Below are positions 25,180 through 36,648 of a stretch of 64,000 bases of DNA, one piece after another. The notes under the pieces were generated by a model, which was given only the letters and a program-made list of their open reading frames with translations, was not told the DNA's origin and searched no databases. Position numbers and translations under genes: made by a program. The stretch spans positions 39,290 through 103,289 of the forward strand of contig JAABRM010000022.1 in NCBI GenBank assembly GCA_011390955.1. The letters run 5' to 3'. Within the stretch, counting starts at the first letter, position 1; each line of letters starts with the position of its first letter. This stretch comes from Oscillatoriales cyanobacterium (GTDB lineage: Bacteria > Cyanobacteriota > Cyanobacteriia > Cyanobacteriales > Laspinemataceae).

Positions 25180-28100
25180 ATGGATAATCAGACCTACAGA
25201 ACACCGGCATTTACGTTACCAGATTTAGTCGAAATCCAAAGAGCCAGCTTTCGATGGTTTCTTGAAGTGGGACTCATAGAAGAACTGGAAAGTTTTTCCC
25301 CCATCGCGGACTATACGGGCAAGCTGGAACTCCATTTTATCGGCAAAAACTACAAGCTTAAACGCCCCAAGTACGACGTAGACGAAGCCAAACGCCGTGA
25401 CGCCACCTACGCGGTACAAATGTACGTCCCCACTCGCTTAATCAACAAAGAAACTGGCGAAATCAAAGAGCAAGAAGTATTTATCGGCGACCTACCTTTA
25501 ATGACCGAACGGGGCACGTTTATCATCAACGGCGCCGAACGGGTCATTGTCAACCAAATTGTGCGATCGCCTGGGGTCTATTACAAATCAGAAACCGACA
25601 AAAACGGTCGCCGCTGCTACAATGCCAGCCTCATCCCCAACCGAGGGGCGTGGCTGAAATTTGAAACTGACAAAAACGATATCGTCTGGGTGCGGATTGA
25701 CAAAACTCGGAAACTGTCTGCCCATATTTTACTCAAAGCATTGGGGCTGACGGACAACGAGATTTTCGACACCATGCGTCACCCAGAGTATTACCAAAAA
25801 ACCATCGAAAAAGAAGGGCAATACACCGAAGATGAAGCCCTGATGGAACTATACAAAAAGCTGCGACCGGGCGAACCGCCCACCGTCTCCGGGGGACAGC
25901 AGTTAATCGACTCCCGTTTCTTCGACCCCAAACGTTATGACTTGGGTAAAGTCGGGCGTTACAAACTCAACCGTAAACTCCGCCTGTCCGTACCCGACAG
26001 CGTGCGCGTCCTGACTCCCCAGGATATCCTCACCGCGATCGACTACTTAATCAACCTAGAATTTGACGTTGGTCAAACAGATGACATCGACCACTTGGGC
26101 AACCGTCGGGTTCGGTCTGTGGGCGAACTGCTGCAAAATCAAGTCCGGGTGGGACTCAATCGGTTAGAACGGATTATCCGGGAACGGATGACCGTTTCCG
26201 ACTCCGATGCCCTCACTCCGGCTTCCTTGGTCAACCCGAAACCCTTAGTCGCCGCCATTAAAGAGTTCTTTGGTTCCTCCCAACTGTCACAGTTCATGGA
26301 CCAAACCAACCCTCTAGCAGAACTGACCCATAAACGGCGTCTGTCTGCCCTCGGTCCTGGGGGTCTGACTCGCGAACGGGCTGGCTTTGCGGTGCGGGAC
26401 ATTCACCCATCTCACTATGGCCGGATTTGTCCCATTGAAACCCCAGAAGGTCCCAACGCCGGACTGATTGGCTCCTTGGCCACCCATGCGCGGGTGAATG
26501 ACTATGGATTCATTGAAACGCCATTTTATCCCGTGGAAAATGGCCGGGTATTGCGGGAACGCGGCGCCATATTTATGACCGCTGACGAAGAAGACGATCG
26601 CCGCGTCGCCCCAGGGGATATTCCCATTGATGAAAATGGCTATATCCAAGGGGAAACCGTACCCGTGCGCTATCGCCAAGACTTCACCACCACCACCCCA
26701 GAACAGGTGGACTATGTGGCGATTTCTCCGGTGCAAATCATCTCCGTTGCCACCTCGCTGATCCCCTTCCTGGAACATGACGACGCCAACCGCGCCCTCA
26801 TGGGTTCTAATATGCAGCGCCAAGCGGTGCCCTTGCTGAAACCGGAACGGCCCTTAGTGGGCACCGGACTAGAAGCCCAAGCAGCGCGGGACTCTGGCAT
26901 GGTCATTGTCTCCCGCACCGATGGGGAAGTTTCATTCGTAGATGCCACCAAAATTTGTGTGGTGACACCCCAAGGGGAAGAGATTACCTACGAACTGCAA
27001 AAATATCAACGGTCTAACCAAGACACCTGCTTAAACCAACGGCCTTTAGTCTATGAAGGCGACCAAGTAGTACGGGGTCAAGTATTAGCCGATGGTTCAT
27101 CCACCGAAGGCGGCGAACTCGCTCTGGGGCAGAATATTCTCGTGGCTTATATGCCTTGGGAGGGCTACAACTACGAGGATGCCATCCTAATTAACGAGCG
27201 CCTAGTCTATGACGATATGTACACCTCCATTCACGTGGAAAAGTACGAAATTGAAGCCCGCCAGACTAAACTCGGCCCCGAAGAAATTACCCGCGAAATT
27301 CCCAACGTCGGGGAAGATGCCCTGCGCCAACTGGACGAAGGCGGCATTATCCGCATTGGCGCTTGGGTCGAATCCGGGGATATTTTAGTGGGCAAAGTCA
27401 CCCCCAAAGGTGAGTCAGACCAACCTCCTGAAGAAAAACTACTGCGAGCCATCTTCGGGGAAAAAGCGCGGGATGTGCGGGATAACTCCCTCCGGGTGCC
27501 CAATGGGGAAAAAGGCCGCGTAGTTGACGTGCGGGTGTTTACTCGCGAACAAGGGGACGAACTGCCTCCCGGCGCCAACATGGTCGTGCGGGTGTATGTT
27601 GCCCAAAAACGCAAGATTCAAGTGGGCGACAAGATGGCCGGACGCCACGGCAACAAAGGGATTATTTCCCGAATTTTGCCCGATGAAGATATGCCCTATC
27701 TCCCGGATGGGACGCCGGTGGACATCGTGCTAAATCCCCTAGGGGTGCCCTCCCGGATGAACGTGGGGCAAATTTTTGAATGTTTGCTCGGTTGGGCGGG
27801 TCAAAATCTCAATGCTCGGTTCAAGGTGGTGCCATTTGATGAAATGCACGGGGCGGAAATGTCCCGCGAAACGGTGCATGGGAAGTTAGCCGCTGCTGCC
27901 AATCAAAAAGGCAAAAATTGGGTCTACGACCCGGAAAACCCGGGCAAGATGCTGGTCTATGATGGCCGCACCGGGGAACCGTTCGATCGCCCCGTGACTG
28001 TGGGTAAGGCTTATATGCTCAAGCTGGTGCATTTGGTGGATGACAAGATTCACGCTCGTTCTACGGGTCCTTATTCTTTGGTGACGCAACAACCCCTAGG

Positions 28101-28482
28101 GGGCAAAGCCCAACAAGGTGGTCAACGGTTTGGCGAAATGGAAGTATGGGCCCTAGAAGCCTTTGGCTGCGCTTATACCCTCCAGGAACTCTTGACGGTG
28201 AAATCCGATGATATGCAAGGTCGGAATGAGGCATTGAATGCGATCGTCAAAGGTAAAGCAATTCCTCGCCCTGGCACTCCAGAATCTTTCAAAGTGTTAA
28301 TGCGAGAACTGCAATCACTTTGTTTAGATGTGGCAGTGCATAAGGTTGATACATCAGATGATGGCACTTCCCGCGATGTGGAGGTGGATTTAATGGCCGA
28401 TGTCAATCAGCGTCGCACGCCATCTCGTCCTACTTATGAGGCCATTTCTGCCAATTCTTTTGCGGACGACGAGGAAGATTAA
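25180..28482 (+). CDS. rpoB: RNA polymerase beta subunit
   Basis: 1100 aa from the ATG at 25180 ([29 protein letters not shown]), the conserved cyanobacterial start. The frame upstream of it is translated heptamer repeat and is rejected. Recognisable regions: rifampicin region ([34 protein letters not shown]), [19 protein letters not shown], the [12 protein letters not shown] catalytic region, and the C-terminal [32 protein letters not shown]. The leader has no clear Shine-Dalgarno (weak TTGGAACGG 12 bp upstream). Forms the core with RpoC1, RpoC2 and alpha. Confidence 0.98.
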   Translation: MDNQTYRTPAFTLPDLVEIQRASFRWFLEVGLIEELESFSPIADYTGKLELHFIGKNYKLKRPKYDVDEAKRRDATYAVQMYVPTRLINKETGEIKEQEVFIGDLPLMTERGTFIINGAERVIVNQIVRSPGVYYKSETDKNGRRCYNASLIPNRGAWLKFETDKNDIVWVRIDKTRKLSAHILLKALGLTDNEIFDTMRHPEYYQKTIEKEGQYTEDEALMELYKKLRPGEPPTVSGGQQLIDSRFFDPKRYDLGKVGRYKLNRKLRLSVPDSVRVLTPQDILTAIDYLINLEFDVGQTDDIDHLGNRRVRSVGELLQNQVRVGLNRLERIIRERMTVSDSDALTPASLVNPKPLVAAIKEFFGSSQLSQFMDQTNPLAELTHKRRLSALGPGGLTRERAGFAVRDIHPSHYGRICPIETPEGPNAGLIGSLATHARVNDYGFIETPFYPVENGRVLRERGAIFMTADEEDDRRVAPGDIPIDENGYIQGETVPVRYRQDFTTTTPEQVDYVAISPVQIISVATSLIPFLEHDDANRALMGSNMQRQAVPLLKPERPLVGTGLEAQAARDSGMVIVSRTDGEVSFVDATKICVVTPQGEEITYELQKYQRSNQDTCLNQRPLVYEGDQVVRGQVLADGSSTEGGELALGQNILVAYMPWEGYNYEDAILINERLVYDDMYTSIHVEKYEIEARQTKLGPEEITREIPNVGEDALRQLDEGGIIRIGAWVESGDILVGKVTPKGESDQPPEEKLLRAIFGEKARDVRDNSLRVPNGEKGRVVDVRVFTREQGDELPPGANMVVRVYVAQKRKIQVGDKMAGRHGNKGIISRILPDEDMPYLPDGTPVDIVLNPLGVPSRMNVGQIFECLLGWAGQNLNARFKVVPFDEMHGAEMSRETVHGKLAAAANQKGKNWVYDPENPGKMLVYDGRTGEPFDRPVTVGKAYMLKLVHLVDDKIHARSTGPYSLVTQQPLGGKAQQGGQRFGEMEVWALEAFGCAYTLQELLTVKSDDMQGRNEALNAIVKGKAIPRPGTPESFKVLMRELQSLCLDVAVHKVDTSDDGTSRDVEVDLMADVNQRRTPSRPTYEAISANSFADDEED

Positions 28483-28487
28483 AAATT

Positions 28488-28765
28488 AGTTGATTGTTGT
28501 TTGTTGTTGGTTGTTTGTTCTTTGTTCTTTGTTCTTTGTTCTTTGTTCTTTGTTGTTTGTTGTTTGTTCTTTGTTCTTTGTTCTTTGTTCTTGGTTGTTT
28601 GTTCTTTGTTCAACAATCAACAATCAACAATCAACAATCAACAACCAACAACCAACAACCAACAACCAGCAACCAACAACCAACAACCAACAACCACCAA
28701 CAACCAACAACCAACAAACAACAAAGAACAATGAACAAACAAAAAATGCGTTTTGTTAATTGTTA
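28488..28765. repeat. Heptamer-repeat hairpin after rpoB
   Basis: A T-rich arm of TTTGTTC/TTTGTTG heptamers (to about 28612) is followed at once by an A-rich arm of CAACAAT/CAACCAA heptamers (to about 28745). The arms pair over more than 100 nt with mismatches. Non-coding despite several open frames. Confidence 0.92.
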
Positions 28766-28843
28766 GCTGATTAAAATGCCCCAGTCGCGCAGTAAACACG
28801 GCTGAGGCGTTACCAACGTATCGAATTAAGGACCAACGTTGAT

Positions 28844-29428
28844 ATGTCCCATTATGTCACAGTTCCTCCTCAACTTCTAGGAGAATTAGTCGAATCTGGT
28901 TGTATTATCTATATCGGCCCCGGCAATGGTAATGGCTACGGCGTTAAGCGGGTTCAGGGGAAAAAGTGCTATGCTCACCGCTTGGCTTTGGAGGCGAAGT
29001 TAGGAAGACCACTCAAGCCGGGATACTGCGCTTGTCACACCTGTGATGTCCGTAACTGCATCAATCCCGAGCATCTATTTGAGGGGACTTACTCGGAAAA
29101 TACCTTGGATGCGGTTAAAAAGGGTCGATATTGCAAGCATAGTCAAAAGTTATCGGAGTCAGAGATTTGGGAAATTAGGCGGCAGTTATATATGAAAACT
29201 AGCCATACAGAATTGGCGCAAATGTATGGTGTCACTGTAGCTCGGATTGGCCAAATCAATAAACTTTATTTTCCTGAAACTGTAGTTAAGCCGAAACTTA
29301 ATAAGGAGATAGCTGATGAAATTAGAGGGCGATTGGCGGCGGGAGAAAAAGGTTCTCATTTGGCTAAGGCTTATGGCGTTAGTGACAGAATGATCCGGAA
29401 GATTAAAAACGGTGAGGTTTACAAGTAA
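28844..29428 (+). CDS. HNH endonuclease with two C-terminal helix-turn-helix motifs
   Basis: 194 aa. The HNH core covers about 44-95: [15 protein letters not shown] (H45), [21 protein letters not shown] (C63, H65, C67, C72, N74, H77) and [12 protein letters not shown], the pattern of phage and intron-type HNH_3 nucleases. The C-terminal half repeats one module twice: [34 protein letters not shown] and [35 protein letters not shown], both predicted DNA-binding helix-turn-helix units. It is free-standing between rpoB and rpoC1, 14 bp from rpoC1, so it must be cotranscribed. A probable homing endonuclease that invaded the operon; no intron or intein is seen in either rpo gene. Confidence 0.85.
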   Translation: MSHYVTVPPQLLGELVESGCIIYIGPGNGNGYGVKRVQGKKCYAHRLALEAKLGRPLKPGYCACHTCDVRNCINPEHLFEGTYSENTLDAVKKGRYCKHSQKLSESEIWEIRRQLYMKTSHTELAQMYGVTVARIGQINKLYFPETVVKPKLNKEIADEIRGRLAAGEKGSHLAKAYGVSDRMIRKIKNGEVYK

Positions 29429-29442
29429 TTGCAGGACGAATT

Positions 29443-31458
29443 ATGCCAAAACTAGAGCAACGCTTTGATTATGTAAAAATTGGGTTGGCTTCACCCGATC
29501 GCATTCGGGAATGGGGCGAACGCATTTTACCCAATGGCCAAGTGGTCGGAGAAGTCACTAAACCAGAGACTATAAATTACCGCACGCTCAAACCTGAGAT
29601 GGACGGTTTGTTCTGCGAGCGGATATTCGGGCCGGCGAAGGATTGGGAATGTCACTGCGGCAAATACAAGAGAGTACGCCATCGGGGGATCGTCTGCGAA
29701 CGCTGCGGGGTAGAAGTCACCGAATCCCGCGTCCGCCGCCATCGCATGGGCTATATCAAATTAGCCGCCCCCGTCACCCACGTTTGGTATCTCAAAGGCA
29801 TACCCAGCTATATGTCCATCCTGCTGGATATGCCCCTACGAGACGTGGAACAAATCGTCTATTTCAACTCCTATGTCGTCCTCAGTCCGGGGAACGCGGA
29901 AAACCTGGCCTACAAGCAACTACTCACGGAAGACGAGTGGATGCAAATCGAAGACGAGATGTATATAGACGATTCCGACCTAGCCGGAATTGAAGTGGGG
30001 ATTGGCGCGGAGGCAATCCAGCGGTTATTGCAAGATTTGGACTTGGAACAAGAGGCCGAATCTTTGCGGGAAGAAATTGCCAACTCCAAAGGCCAAAAAC
30101 GGGCGAAACTAATCAAACGCTTGCGGGTTATTGATAACTTTATCGCCACGGGTTCTCTGCCCGATTGGATGGTGCTGGAATATATCCCGGTGATTCCCCC
30201 AGACCTGCGCCCGATGGTGCAATTAGATGGGGGTCGCTTTGCCACTAGCGATTTAAATGACTTGTATCGGCGGGTGATTAACCGGAATAATCGCCTCGCC
30301 CGGTTGCAGGAGATTTTGGCTCCGGAGATTATTATCCGTAACGAGAAACGGATGCTGCAAGAGGCGGTGGATGCCCTGATTGACAACGGTCGGCGGGGTC
30401 GCACCGTGGTGGGGGCAAATAATCGTCCCCTGAAGTCTCTGTCAGACATTATTGAGGGGAAACAAGGCCGCTTCCGGCAAAATCTCCTGGGGAAACGGGT
30501 GGACTATTCCGGTCGTTCGGTGATTGTGGTGGGGCCAAAGCTGGCGATTCACCAGTGCGGTTTGCCCAGAGAAATGGCCATTGAGTTGTTTCAGCCGTTT
30601 GTGATTCATCGCTTGATTCGTCAAGGGTTGGTGAATAACATTAAGGCGGCGAAAAAGTTGATTCAGCGGGGCGACCCGACGGTGTGGGATGTGCTGGAAG
30701 AGGTGATTACCGGACACCCGGTGCTGTTAAACCGGGCGCCGACTTTGCACCGTTTGGGGATTCAAGCTTTTGAGCCGATGTTGGTGGATGGACGAGCCAT
30801 TCAGTTACACCCCCTGGTCTGTCCGGCGTTTAATGCTGACTTTGATGGCGACCAAATGGCGGTTCATGTGCCGTTGTCTTTGGAGTCGCAAGCGGAAGCC
30901 CGGTTGTTGATGTTGGCCAGTAATAATATTATGTCTCCGGCTACGGGTCAGCCGATTGTGGCTCCTTCTCAGGATATGGTGTTGGGTTGTTATTATCTGA
31001 CCGCTAATAATCCGCAGAAGCAGGAAAGCGCCGGTCGGTATTTCGCCAATATGGATGATGTGGAAATTGCCTATCAGCAAAATAAGGTGAATTTACATAC
31101 TTTGGTCTGGGTGCGGGTTGACCCCAATATGGAGATGGAAACGGATAAGCCGGAGGAACCGCCGGAGGTTACGAAACAGCCCGATGGGACGGTGTTGAAG
31201 CTTTACTGGATGCCCCTGGAGACGAATTTATTGCCTCAATTGGCGGAGGAACCCAAGCTGATTCAGCACGATGATGGCAAGGTTGAGCAATTGACCAGTT
31301 TGTCGCGGGTGATTGTTGATGCCAACGGTCAGACGATCGCATCATATATTAAGTCTCGCCAGGTACGATTCGTCAAAGGTCGGGCAGTTTCTCAGTATAT
31401 TTTGACCACCCCAGGGCGGATTATCTTAAATCAAGCGATCGCCCGGATTTTGGCTTAA
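29443..31458 (+). CDS. rpoC1: RNA polymerase subunit gamma (RpoC1)
   Basis: 671 aa, the N-terminal half of beta' encoded separately as in all cyanobacteria. Zinc-binding Cys cluster [24 protein letters not shown] near residue 70. Later come lid/rudder-region sequence ([46 protein letters not shown]) and the catalytic Mg motif [16 protein letters not shown]. It starts 14 bp after the HNH gene with GCAGGACGAATT before the ATG (AGGA spacing 7). It ends [16 protein letters not shown], full length or slightly long. Confidence 0.98.
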   Translation: MPKLEQRFDYVKIGLASPDRIREWGERILPNGQVVGEVTKPETINYRTLKPEMDGLFCERIFGPAKDWECHCGKYKRVRHRGIVCERCGVEVTESRVRRHRMGYIKLAAPVTHVWYLKGIPSYMSILLDMPLRDVEQIVYFNSYVVLSPGNAENLAYKQLLTEDEWMQIEDEMYIDDSDLAGIEVGIGAEAIQRLLQDLDLEQEAESLREEIANSKGQKRAKLIKRLRVIDNFIATGSLPDWMVLEYIPVIPPDLRPMVQLDGGRFATSDLNDLYRRVINRNNRLARLQEILAPEIIIRNEKRMLQEAVDALIDNGRRGRTVVGANNRPLKSLSDIIEGKQGRFRQNLLGKRVDYSGRSVIVVGPKLAIHQCGLPREMAIELFQPFVIHRLIRQGLVNNIKAAKKLIQRGDPTVWDVLEEVITGHPVLLNRAPTLHRLGIQAFEPMLVDGRAIQLHPLVCPAFNADFDGDQMAVHVPLSLESQAEARLLMLASNNIMSPATGQPIVAPSQDMVLGCYYLTANNPQKQESAGRYFANMDDVEIAYQQNKVNLHTLVWVRVDPNMEMETDKPEEPPEVTKQPDGTVLKLYWMPLETNLLPQLAEEPKLIQHDDGKVEQLTSLSRVIVDANGQTIASYIKSRQVRFVKGRAVSQYILTTPGRIILNQAIARILA

Positions 31459-31680
31459 TTGTTAATTGTTGTTGGTTCTTTGTTCTTTGTTCTTTGTTCT
31501 TTGTTCTTTGTTCTTTGTTCTTTGTTCTTGGTTGATTGTTCTTTGTTCAACAATCAACAATCAACAATCAACAATCAACAAAGAACAATCAACAAACAAC
31601 AACCAACAATCAACAAAGAACAAACAACCAACAACAACCAACAACCAACAATCAACAAAGAACAATCAACAAACAACACT
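31459..31680. repeat. Heptamer-repeat hairpin between rpoC1 and rpoC2
   Basis: A T-rich arm (TTTGTTC repeats) to about 31547, then an A-rich arm (CAACAAT, CAACAAA, GAACAAT) that runs directly into the rpoC2 ATG. The whole rpoC1-rpoC2 gap is repeat. Confidence 0.92.
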
Positions 31681-34600
31681 ATGCAAAAAATACGTTTTCT
31701 CAACCGAGTTATCAATAAAGGTCAATTGAAAAAATTAATGTCCTCAGCATTTATTAATTATGGGACGGCACGGTCGGCTCAGATGGCAGATTGTCTAAAA
31801 AATTTAGGCTTTCATTATGCCACAAAAGCTGGGGTTTCTATTAGTGTCGATGACCTAAAAGTGCCTCCGTCTAAACGTAAGTTACTCCTAGAAGCGGAGC
31901 AGGAAATTTTTGAAACCGAAGCGCGTTATAGTCGGGGAGAAATTACCGAGGTCGAACGGTTTCAAAAAGTAATTGATACCTGGAATGGCACTTCTGAGGC
32001 TTTAAAAGATGAGGTGGTCAAATATTTCCGCGCTTCTGACCCTTTAAACAGCGTCTATATGATGGCATTCTCTGGGGCGCGGGGGAATATTTCTCAGGTA
32101 CGGCAGTTGGTGGGGATGCGCGGATTGATGGCCAACCCCCAGGGGGAAATTATTGATTTGCCGATTAAAACCAATTTCCGCGAAGGGCTGACGGTGACGG
32201 AATATATTATTTCCAGTTACGGTGCCCGGAAAGGTTTGGTGGATACGGCTTTGCGGACGGCAGACTCTGGATATTTGACCCGGCGTTTGGTGGATGTGTC
32301 CCAGGATGTGATTGTCCGGGAAGTGGACTGCGGCACCGATCGCGGTATCATTCAGCGGGCGATGACCGATGGCTCGAAAGTCTTGATTCCTTTGAAAGAC
32401 CGGCTGTTGGGACGCACCGTGGGACGGGACGTGTTGCACCCAGAAACCGGCGAGGTTTTGGTGCGCCGCAATATGGTGATTTCCCAAGAGTTGACCGAGG
32501 TGATTTCCCAAGCTAAGGTGGAGTCCATTTTGCTGCGATCGCCCCTAACTTGTGAATCCCCCCGGTCTGTGTGTCAGACTTGCTACGGCTGGAGTTTGGC
32601 CCATGCTCATTTAGTGGATTTGGGCGAAGCGGTGGGGATTATTGCCGCCCAGTCTATTGGGGAGCCAGGGACGCAGTTAACCATGCGGACGTTCCACACC
32701 GGCGGGGTGTTTACCGGGGAAGTCGCCCGCGTGGTGCGATCGCCCCTCTCCGGGACATTGCGCTACAATAACTTGCGGACAAGGCCATTCCGCACCCGTC
32801 ATGGGGATGATGCGGCTGTGGTCGAAAGTCTCAGCGGCGAAATTATGGTGGTGGATGCCAAGGGCGTGCCGCAGCAAAGCTTTACCGTCACCCAAGGGAC
32901 GACGATTTCAGTCAAAGATGGCGCCCCGGTGGTTCCCGACCAAATTTTGGCCGAAGTACCAATAACCGGACGCACGGCTCGGAAGAATACGGAAAAAGCC
33001 ACCAAAGACGTAGCCTCAGACTTGTCCGGGGAGGTCTTGTTTGCGGATGTGGTGCCGGAAGAAAAGGTTGACCGTCAGGGTAACACGACCCGGATTGCCC
33101 AGCGGGGCGGCTTGCTGTGGGTGTTGTCCGGGGAAGTTTACAATTTGCCTCCAGGCGCCGAGCCCGTAGTGAAGAATGGCGATCGGGTAGACCGGGGTGC
33201 TACTTTAGCGGAAACAAAGCTGATTACCGAAAATGGGGGCGTGGTGCGGCTGTCTGAAGAGGTGCCGGAGGGAGAAATCCCCCGCGAAGTAGAGATTATT
33301 ACCGCTTCGGTGGTACTCGACCAAGCCAAGGTACTGGAAGAATCGAACGCTGGTCGGGAAATGTACATGATTTCTACGGTACACGAGCAGTTATTCTCCC
33401 TGAAGGCAGCCCCAGGCACCAAGGTGCTCTCCGGGCAAGTGGTGGCGGAGTTAATTGACGATACTTATCGCACCCAAACCGGCGGCATGATTAAATATGC
33501 CGGGGTGGAAGTGGCCAAGCGAGGTAAGGCCAAACAAGGCTATGAAGTGGTGAAAGGGGGGACTTTATTATGGATTCCCGAAGAATGCCACGAAGTAAAT
33601 AAAGACATTTCTCTCCTGCAAGTAGAGGAAGGGCAATATGTCGAAGCCGGGACAGAGATTGTTAAGGATATCTACTGTCAAAATAATGGCGTGGTGGAGA
33701 TTGTCCAAAAGAATGACATTTTGCGCGAGGTGATTATTAAGCCTGGGTCGATTCGTATGTCCGACGACCCAGAGGAGATAATGAACCTGGATGGCCAGTT
33801 TGCTCAAGCGGGTGAGGAAGTCCTCCCCGGAGTGGTGGCGGAAAATTTGAGTTATTTGGAGTATGTGGAAACTACTGAAGGGGCGGCGATTTTACTGCGG
33901 AAAGTGGAGGAATTCGCCGTACTCGACGAGCCGTCGGTGCCTTCTCAGGAGTCGATTAAGGACAGTAGCGGCCATAGTCAAATCCAGTTGCGTTCGGTGC
34001 AGCGGATTCCTTATAAGGATGGCGATCGCGTCAAGTCGGTGGAAGGACTGGAACTGCTGCGAACCCAGCTAATTTTGGAGATTGGCAAGGACGTGGCGCA
34101 GTTAGCAGCGGACATTGAAATTGTCCCCGACGAGGAAGATGAAACCATCAAGCGTTTACAGTTGGTCATCCTGGAGTCTTTGGTGATTCGCCGGGATGTG
34201 ATGGCTGATGCCACCAGTGGCAGCACCGTCACCCGCTTGTTGGTCAAAGATGGCGACCAAGTTGAACCGGGGGCAACGATCGCTCGCACGGAAATTTTGG
34301 GCAAGGATGCCGGGGTGGTGCGCGGGATTCGTCAAGGGGCGGAAGCGGTGCGCCGGATTTTGGTGATGCGATCGGGCGACCAAAAGACAATTTCTTTGCC
34401 CGTTGCCCCTTCGGTGAAACCGGGCGACCTGGTTGTAGCCGGGAGTGAGATTGCCCCCGGAGTACCCGCCGAAATGTCTGGGGAGGTGTTGCAGATTACC
34501 CCGATAACCACCGCCAACAAGGAACAAACAACCACGAACAAAGAACAGCCAACCAACCAATATGAGTTGTTACTGCGCGAGGGGCGTCCCTATCGGGTAT

Positions 34601-35820
34601 CTTCCGGCGCTGTATTGCACGTGGATGAGTCATCCCTGGTGCAGCGGGGCGATAACCTGGTGTTGCTGGTGTTTGAACGGGGTAAGACCGGGGATATTAT
34701 TCAGGGTTTGCCTCGGATTGAGGAGTTGCTGGAAGCCCGCAAGCCCAAGGAGTCTTGCGTGTTGGCCAAGCGTCCCGGCACCACCGAGGTGGTCTATGAC
34801 CAAGATGAAAATGTCGAGGTGAAGGTCATTGAAAATGATGGCACCGTGACAGAGTATCCGATTAGCCCTGGTTTGAATGCGATCGTCTCAGACCATCAAG
34901 CGGTGGCCGCTGGGGAGATGCTCACCGACGGGCCGATTAACCCCCATGAGTTGCTAGAAATCTTATTCAACTGGCAGCGGGAACAAGTGGGGAATTTTGA
35001 AGCCGCGTTGAACAGCTTTGAACGAGTGCAGCACTTTTTGGTGAATGAGGTGCAGTCGGTGTATCAGTCTCAGGGGATTGATATTTCTGATAAGCATATC
35101 GAAGTGATTGTCCGTCAGATGACCAATAAGGTGCGAATTGATGATGGCGGCGATACGACCATGTTGCCCGGAGAGTTGATCGAACTGCGCCAGGTGGAAC
35201 AGGTGAATGAGGCAATGTCCATCACCGGCGGCGCCCCGGCAGAATATACCCCCGTGTTGTTGGGGATTACTAAGGCGTCGTTGAATACCGATAGCTTTAT
35301 TTCGGCGGCTTCTTTCCAAGAGACGACGCGGGTGCTGACTGAGGCAGCGATCGAGGGTAAGTCTGACTGGCTGCGCGGTTTGAAGGAGAATGTGATTATC
35401 GGGCGGTTGATTCCCGCTGGTACGGGGTACAACGCTTACGAGCACCTGGGCGGCTATGAGGTGGAAGCTGATGAGGAGGATGTTGTTGAGGACTATTTTG
35501 ATGACGAACGGGTGGAGTTGCTAGACGACCAAACCGCTCGGAATTATGGCGCTTGGGCCGAGGATGAGTCCGGGTTGACCCTGGTTGGTGAGGAAAGTTC
35601 CTCACCTTTTGATGAGGATGAGGTGCGTACTTTTGGTAAGGGACGCGGCAAGAAGGGTCAGAAGAAAGGCGGAACGTCCCGGCGAACTTCCCGCTTTGTG
35701 TCAATTGTGGAAAGCGACGAAGACTTGCTGCCGCAAATCCTGGATGACGATGACGATTTAGATGATAAAGATGATGAGTTCTTCGACGATGGTTTCGAGG
35801 ATGATGACGATGGTCTTTAA
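31681..35820 (+). CDS. rpoC2: RNA polymerase subunit beta' C-terminal part (RpoC2)
   Basis: 1379 aa from the ATG at 31681 ([37 protein letters not shown]), matching known RpoC2 starts; upstream frame is repeat. Landmarks: [23 protein letters not shown] (bridge/trigger region), [48 protein letters not shown] (zinc Cys), the large beta-rich SI3 insertion, [16 protein letters not shown], and [40 protein letters not shown]. The tail is extremely acidic ([16 protein letters not shown]). Odd: codons for [15 protein letters not shown], near residues 946-960, are a small in-frame heptamer-repeat insertion. The ATG has no Shine-Dalgarno. Confidence 0.97.
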   Translation: MQKIRFLNRVINKGQLKKLMSSAFINYGTARSAQMADCLKNLGFHYATKAGVSISVDDLKVPPSKRKLLLEAEQEIFETEARYSRGEITEVERFQKVIDTWNGTSEALKDEVVKYFRASDPLNSVYMMAFSGARGNISQVRQLVGMRGLMANPQGEIIDLPIKTNFREGLTVTEYIISSYGARKGLVDTALRTADSGYLTRRLVDVSQDVIVREVDCGTDRGIIQRAMTDGSKVLIPLKDRLLGRTVGRDVLHPETGEVLVRRNMVISQELTEVISQAKVESILLRSPLTCESPRSVCQTCYGWSLAHAHLVDLGEAVGIIAAQSIGEPGTQLTMRTFHTGGVFTGEVARVVRSPLSGTLRYNNLRTRPFRTRHGDDAAVVESLSGEIMVVDAKGVPQQSFTVTQGTTISVKDGAPVVPDQILAEVPITGRTARKNTEKATKDVASDLSGEVLFADVVPEEKVDRQGNTTRIAQRGGLLWVLSGEVYNLPPGAEPVVKNGDRVDRGATLAETKLITENGGVVRLSEEVPEGEIPREVEIITASVVLDQAKVLEESNAGREMYMISTVHEQLFSLKAAPGTKVLSGQVVAELIDDTYRTQTGGMIKYAGVEVAKRGKAKQGYEVVKGGTLLWIPEECHEVNKDISLLQVEEGQYVEAGTEIVKDIYCQNNGVVEIVQKNDILREVIIKPGSIRMSDDPEEIMNLDGQFAQAGEEVLPGVVAENLSYLEYVETTEGAAILLRKVEEFAVLDEPSVPSQESIKDSSGHSQIQLRSVQRIPYKDGDRVKSVEGLELLRTQLILEIGKDVAQLAADIEIVPDEEDETIKRLQLVILESLVIRRDVMADATSGSTVTRLLVKDGDQVEPGATIARTEILGKDAGVVRGIRQGAEAVRRILVMRSGDQKTISLPVAPSVKPGDLVVAGSEIAPGVPAEMSGEVLQITPITTANKEQTTTNKEQPTNQYELLLREGRPYRVSSGAVLHVDESSLVQRGDNLVLLVFERGKTGDIIQGLPRIEELLEARKPKESCVLAKRPGTTEVVYDQDENVEVKVIENDGTVTEYPISPGLNAIVSDHQAVAAGEMLTDGPINPHELLEILFNWQREQVGNFEAALNSFERVQHFLVNEVQSVYQSQGIDISDKHIEVIVRQMTNKVRIDDGGDTTMLPGELIELRQVEQVNEAMSITGGAPAEYTPVLLGITKASLNTDSFISAASFQETTRVLTEAAIEGKSDWLRGLKENVIIGRLIPAGTGYNAYEHLGGYEVEADEEDVVEDYFDDERVELLDDQTARNYGAWAEDESGLTLVGEESSSPFDEDEVRTFGKGRGKKGQKKGGTSRRTSRFVSIVESDEDLLPQILDDDDDLDDKDDEFFDDGFEDDDDGL
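34513..34560 (+). repeat. In-frame heptamer repeat inside rpoC2
   Basis: Six 7-bp units (CAACAAG, GAACAAA, CAACCAC, GAACAAA, GAACAGC, CAACCAA) inserted between the conserved ITPIT and [21 protein letters not shown]. Six units give 42 nt, exactly 14 codons, so the frame is kept. Confidence 0.8.
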
Positions 35821-35829
35821 TCTAAATTA

Positions 35830-36081
35830 TTGATTGTTGATTGTTGATTGTTGGTGGTTGATTGTTGGTGGTTGATTGTTGATTGTTGATTGTTGATTGT
35901 TGATTGTTGATTGTTGATTGTTGATTGTTGATTGTTGAACAAAGAACAATCAACCAACAACAAAGAACCAACAACAAAGAACCAACAACAATCAACAAAC
36001 AACAATCAACAAACAACAAAGAACCAACAACCAACAACCACCAACCACCAACAACCAACAACCAACAACCAACAATCAACA
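35830..36081. repeat. Heptamer-repeat hairpin between rpoC2 and the InrS-like gene
   Basis: A T-rich arm of TTGTTGA units to about 35937, then an A-rich arm (AACAAAGAACCAAC, CAACAAT) ending at the ATG of the next gene. Near-perfect pairing around the centre (GATTGTTGAACAAAGAACAATC). Confidence 0.92.
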
Positions 36082-36366
36082 ATGAACAATCATTCTCATG
36101 TTCACGATGAGAAGTCTTTGCGGCTAATTATGAATCGATTATCTCGAATTGAGGGACATATTCGAGGGATTAAAACAATGGTTCAAGAGTCGCGTCCTTG
36201 CCCAGAAGTGCTGATTCAAATTGCGGCAGTGAGAGGGGCTTTGGATAAGGTGGCTAGGGTGATTCTCGATGAACATTTAACGGATTGTATTGCCAGAGCC
36301 GCTGAAGCAGGGAATATCGAACAGGAAATTGAAGAATTGAAAGCAGCCCTTGACCGTTTTTTATGA
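36082..36366 (+). CDS. CsoR/RcnR-family metal-sensing repressor, InrS-like
   Basis: 94 aa from the ATG at 36082 (MNNHSHVHDEKSLRLIMNRLSRIEGHIRGI). All-helical DUF156 fold. Ligand positions are H8, C40, H65 and C69, with spacings 32, 25 and 4. This H-C-H-C set and spacing match the W-X-Y-Z fingerprint of the cyanobacterial nickel sensor InrS; copper CsoR lacks the N-terminal His, and RcnR has His at the last place. It is therefore a probable Ni(II) (or related metal) sensing repressor of an efflux gene. No exporter gene is visible in the window. The 5' leader is the A-rich heptamer arm without a Shine-Dalgarno. Confidence 0.85.
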   Translation: MNNHSHVHDEKSLRLIMNRLSRIEGHIRGIKTMVQESRPCPEVLIQIAAVRGALDKVARVILDEHLTDCIARAAEAGNIEQEIEELKAALDRFL

Positions 36367-36648
36367 AATGTTCTTTGTTCTTTGTTGGTTGTTGGTTGTT
36401 CTTTGTTGATTGTTGATTGTTGGTGGTTGATTGTTGATTGTTGATTGTTGGTGGTTGATTGTTGATTGTTGATTGTTGATTGTTGATTGTTGATTGTTGA
36501 TTGTTGAACAAAGAACAATCAACCAACAACAAAGAACCAACAACAAAGAACCAACAACAAAGAACCAACAACAAAGAACCAACAACAAAGAACCAACAAC
36601 AAAGAACCAACAACAAAGAACCAACAACAAAGAACCAACAACCATTTT
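36367..36648. repeat. Heptamer-repeat hairpin between convergent inrS-like and egtB genes
   Basis: A T-rich arm (TTGTTGA/TTGGTGG) to about 36506, then a 14-bp higher-order unit (ACAAAGAACCAACA, two heptamers) repeated about eight times. It ends 1-5 bp from the egtB stop. Confidence 0.92.

Noticed and set aside
28490..28766. Three overlapping ~80-90 aa frames after rpoB
   Set aside because: Pure heptamer-repeat translation (LFFVLCS then NNQQPTT); no conserved sequence.
35822..36110. Open frames across the hairpin before the InrS-like gene
   Set aside because: Repeat translation. Only the part from the ATG at 36082 belongs to a recognised family.
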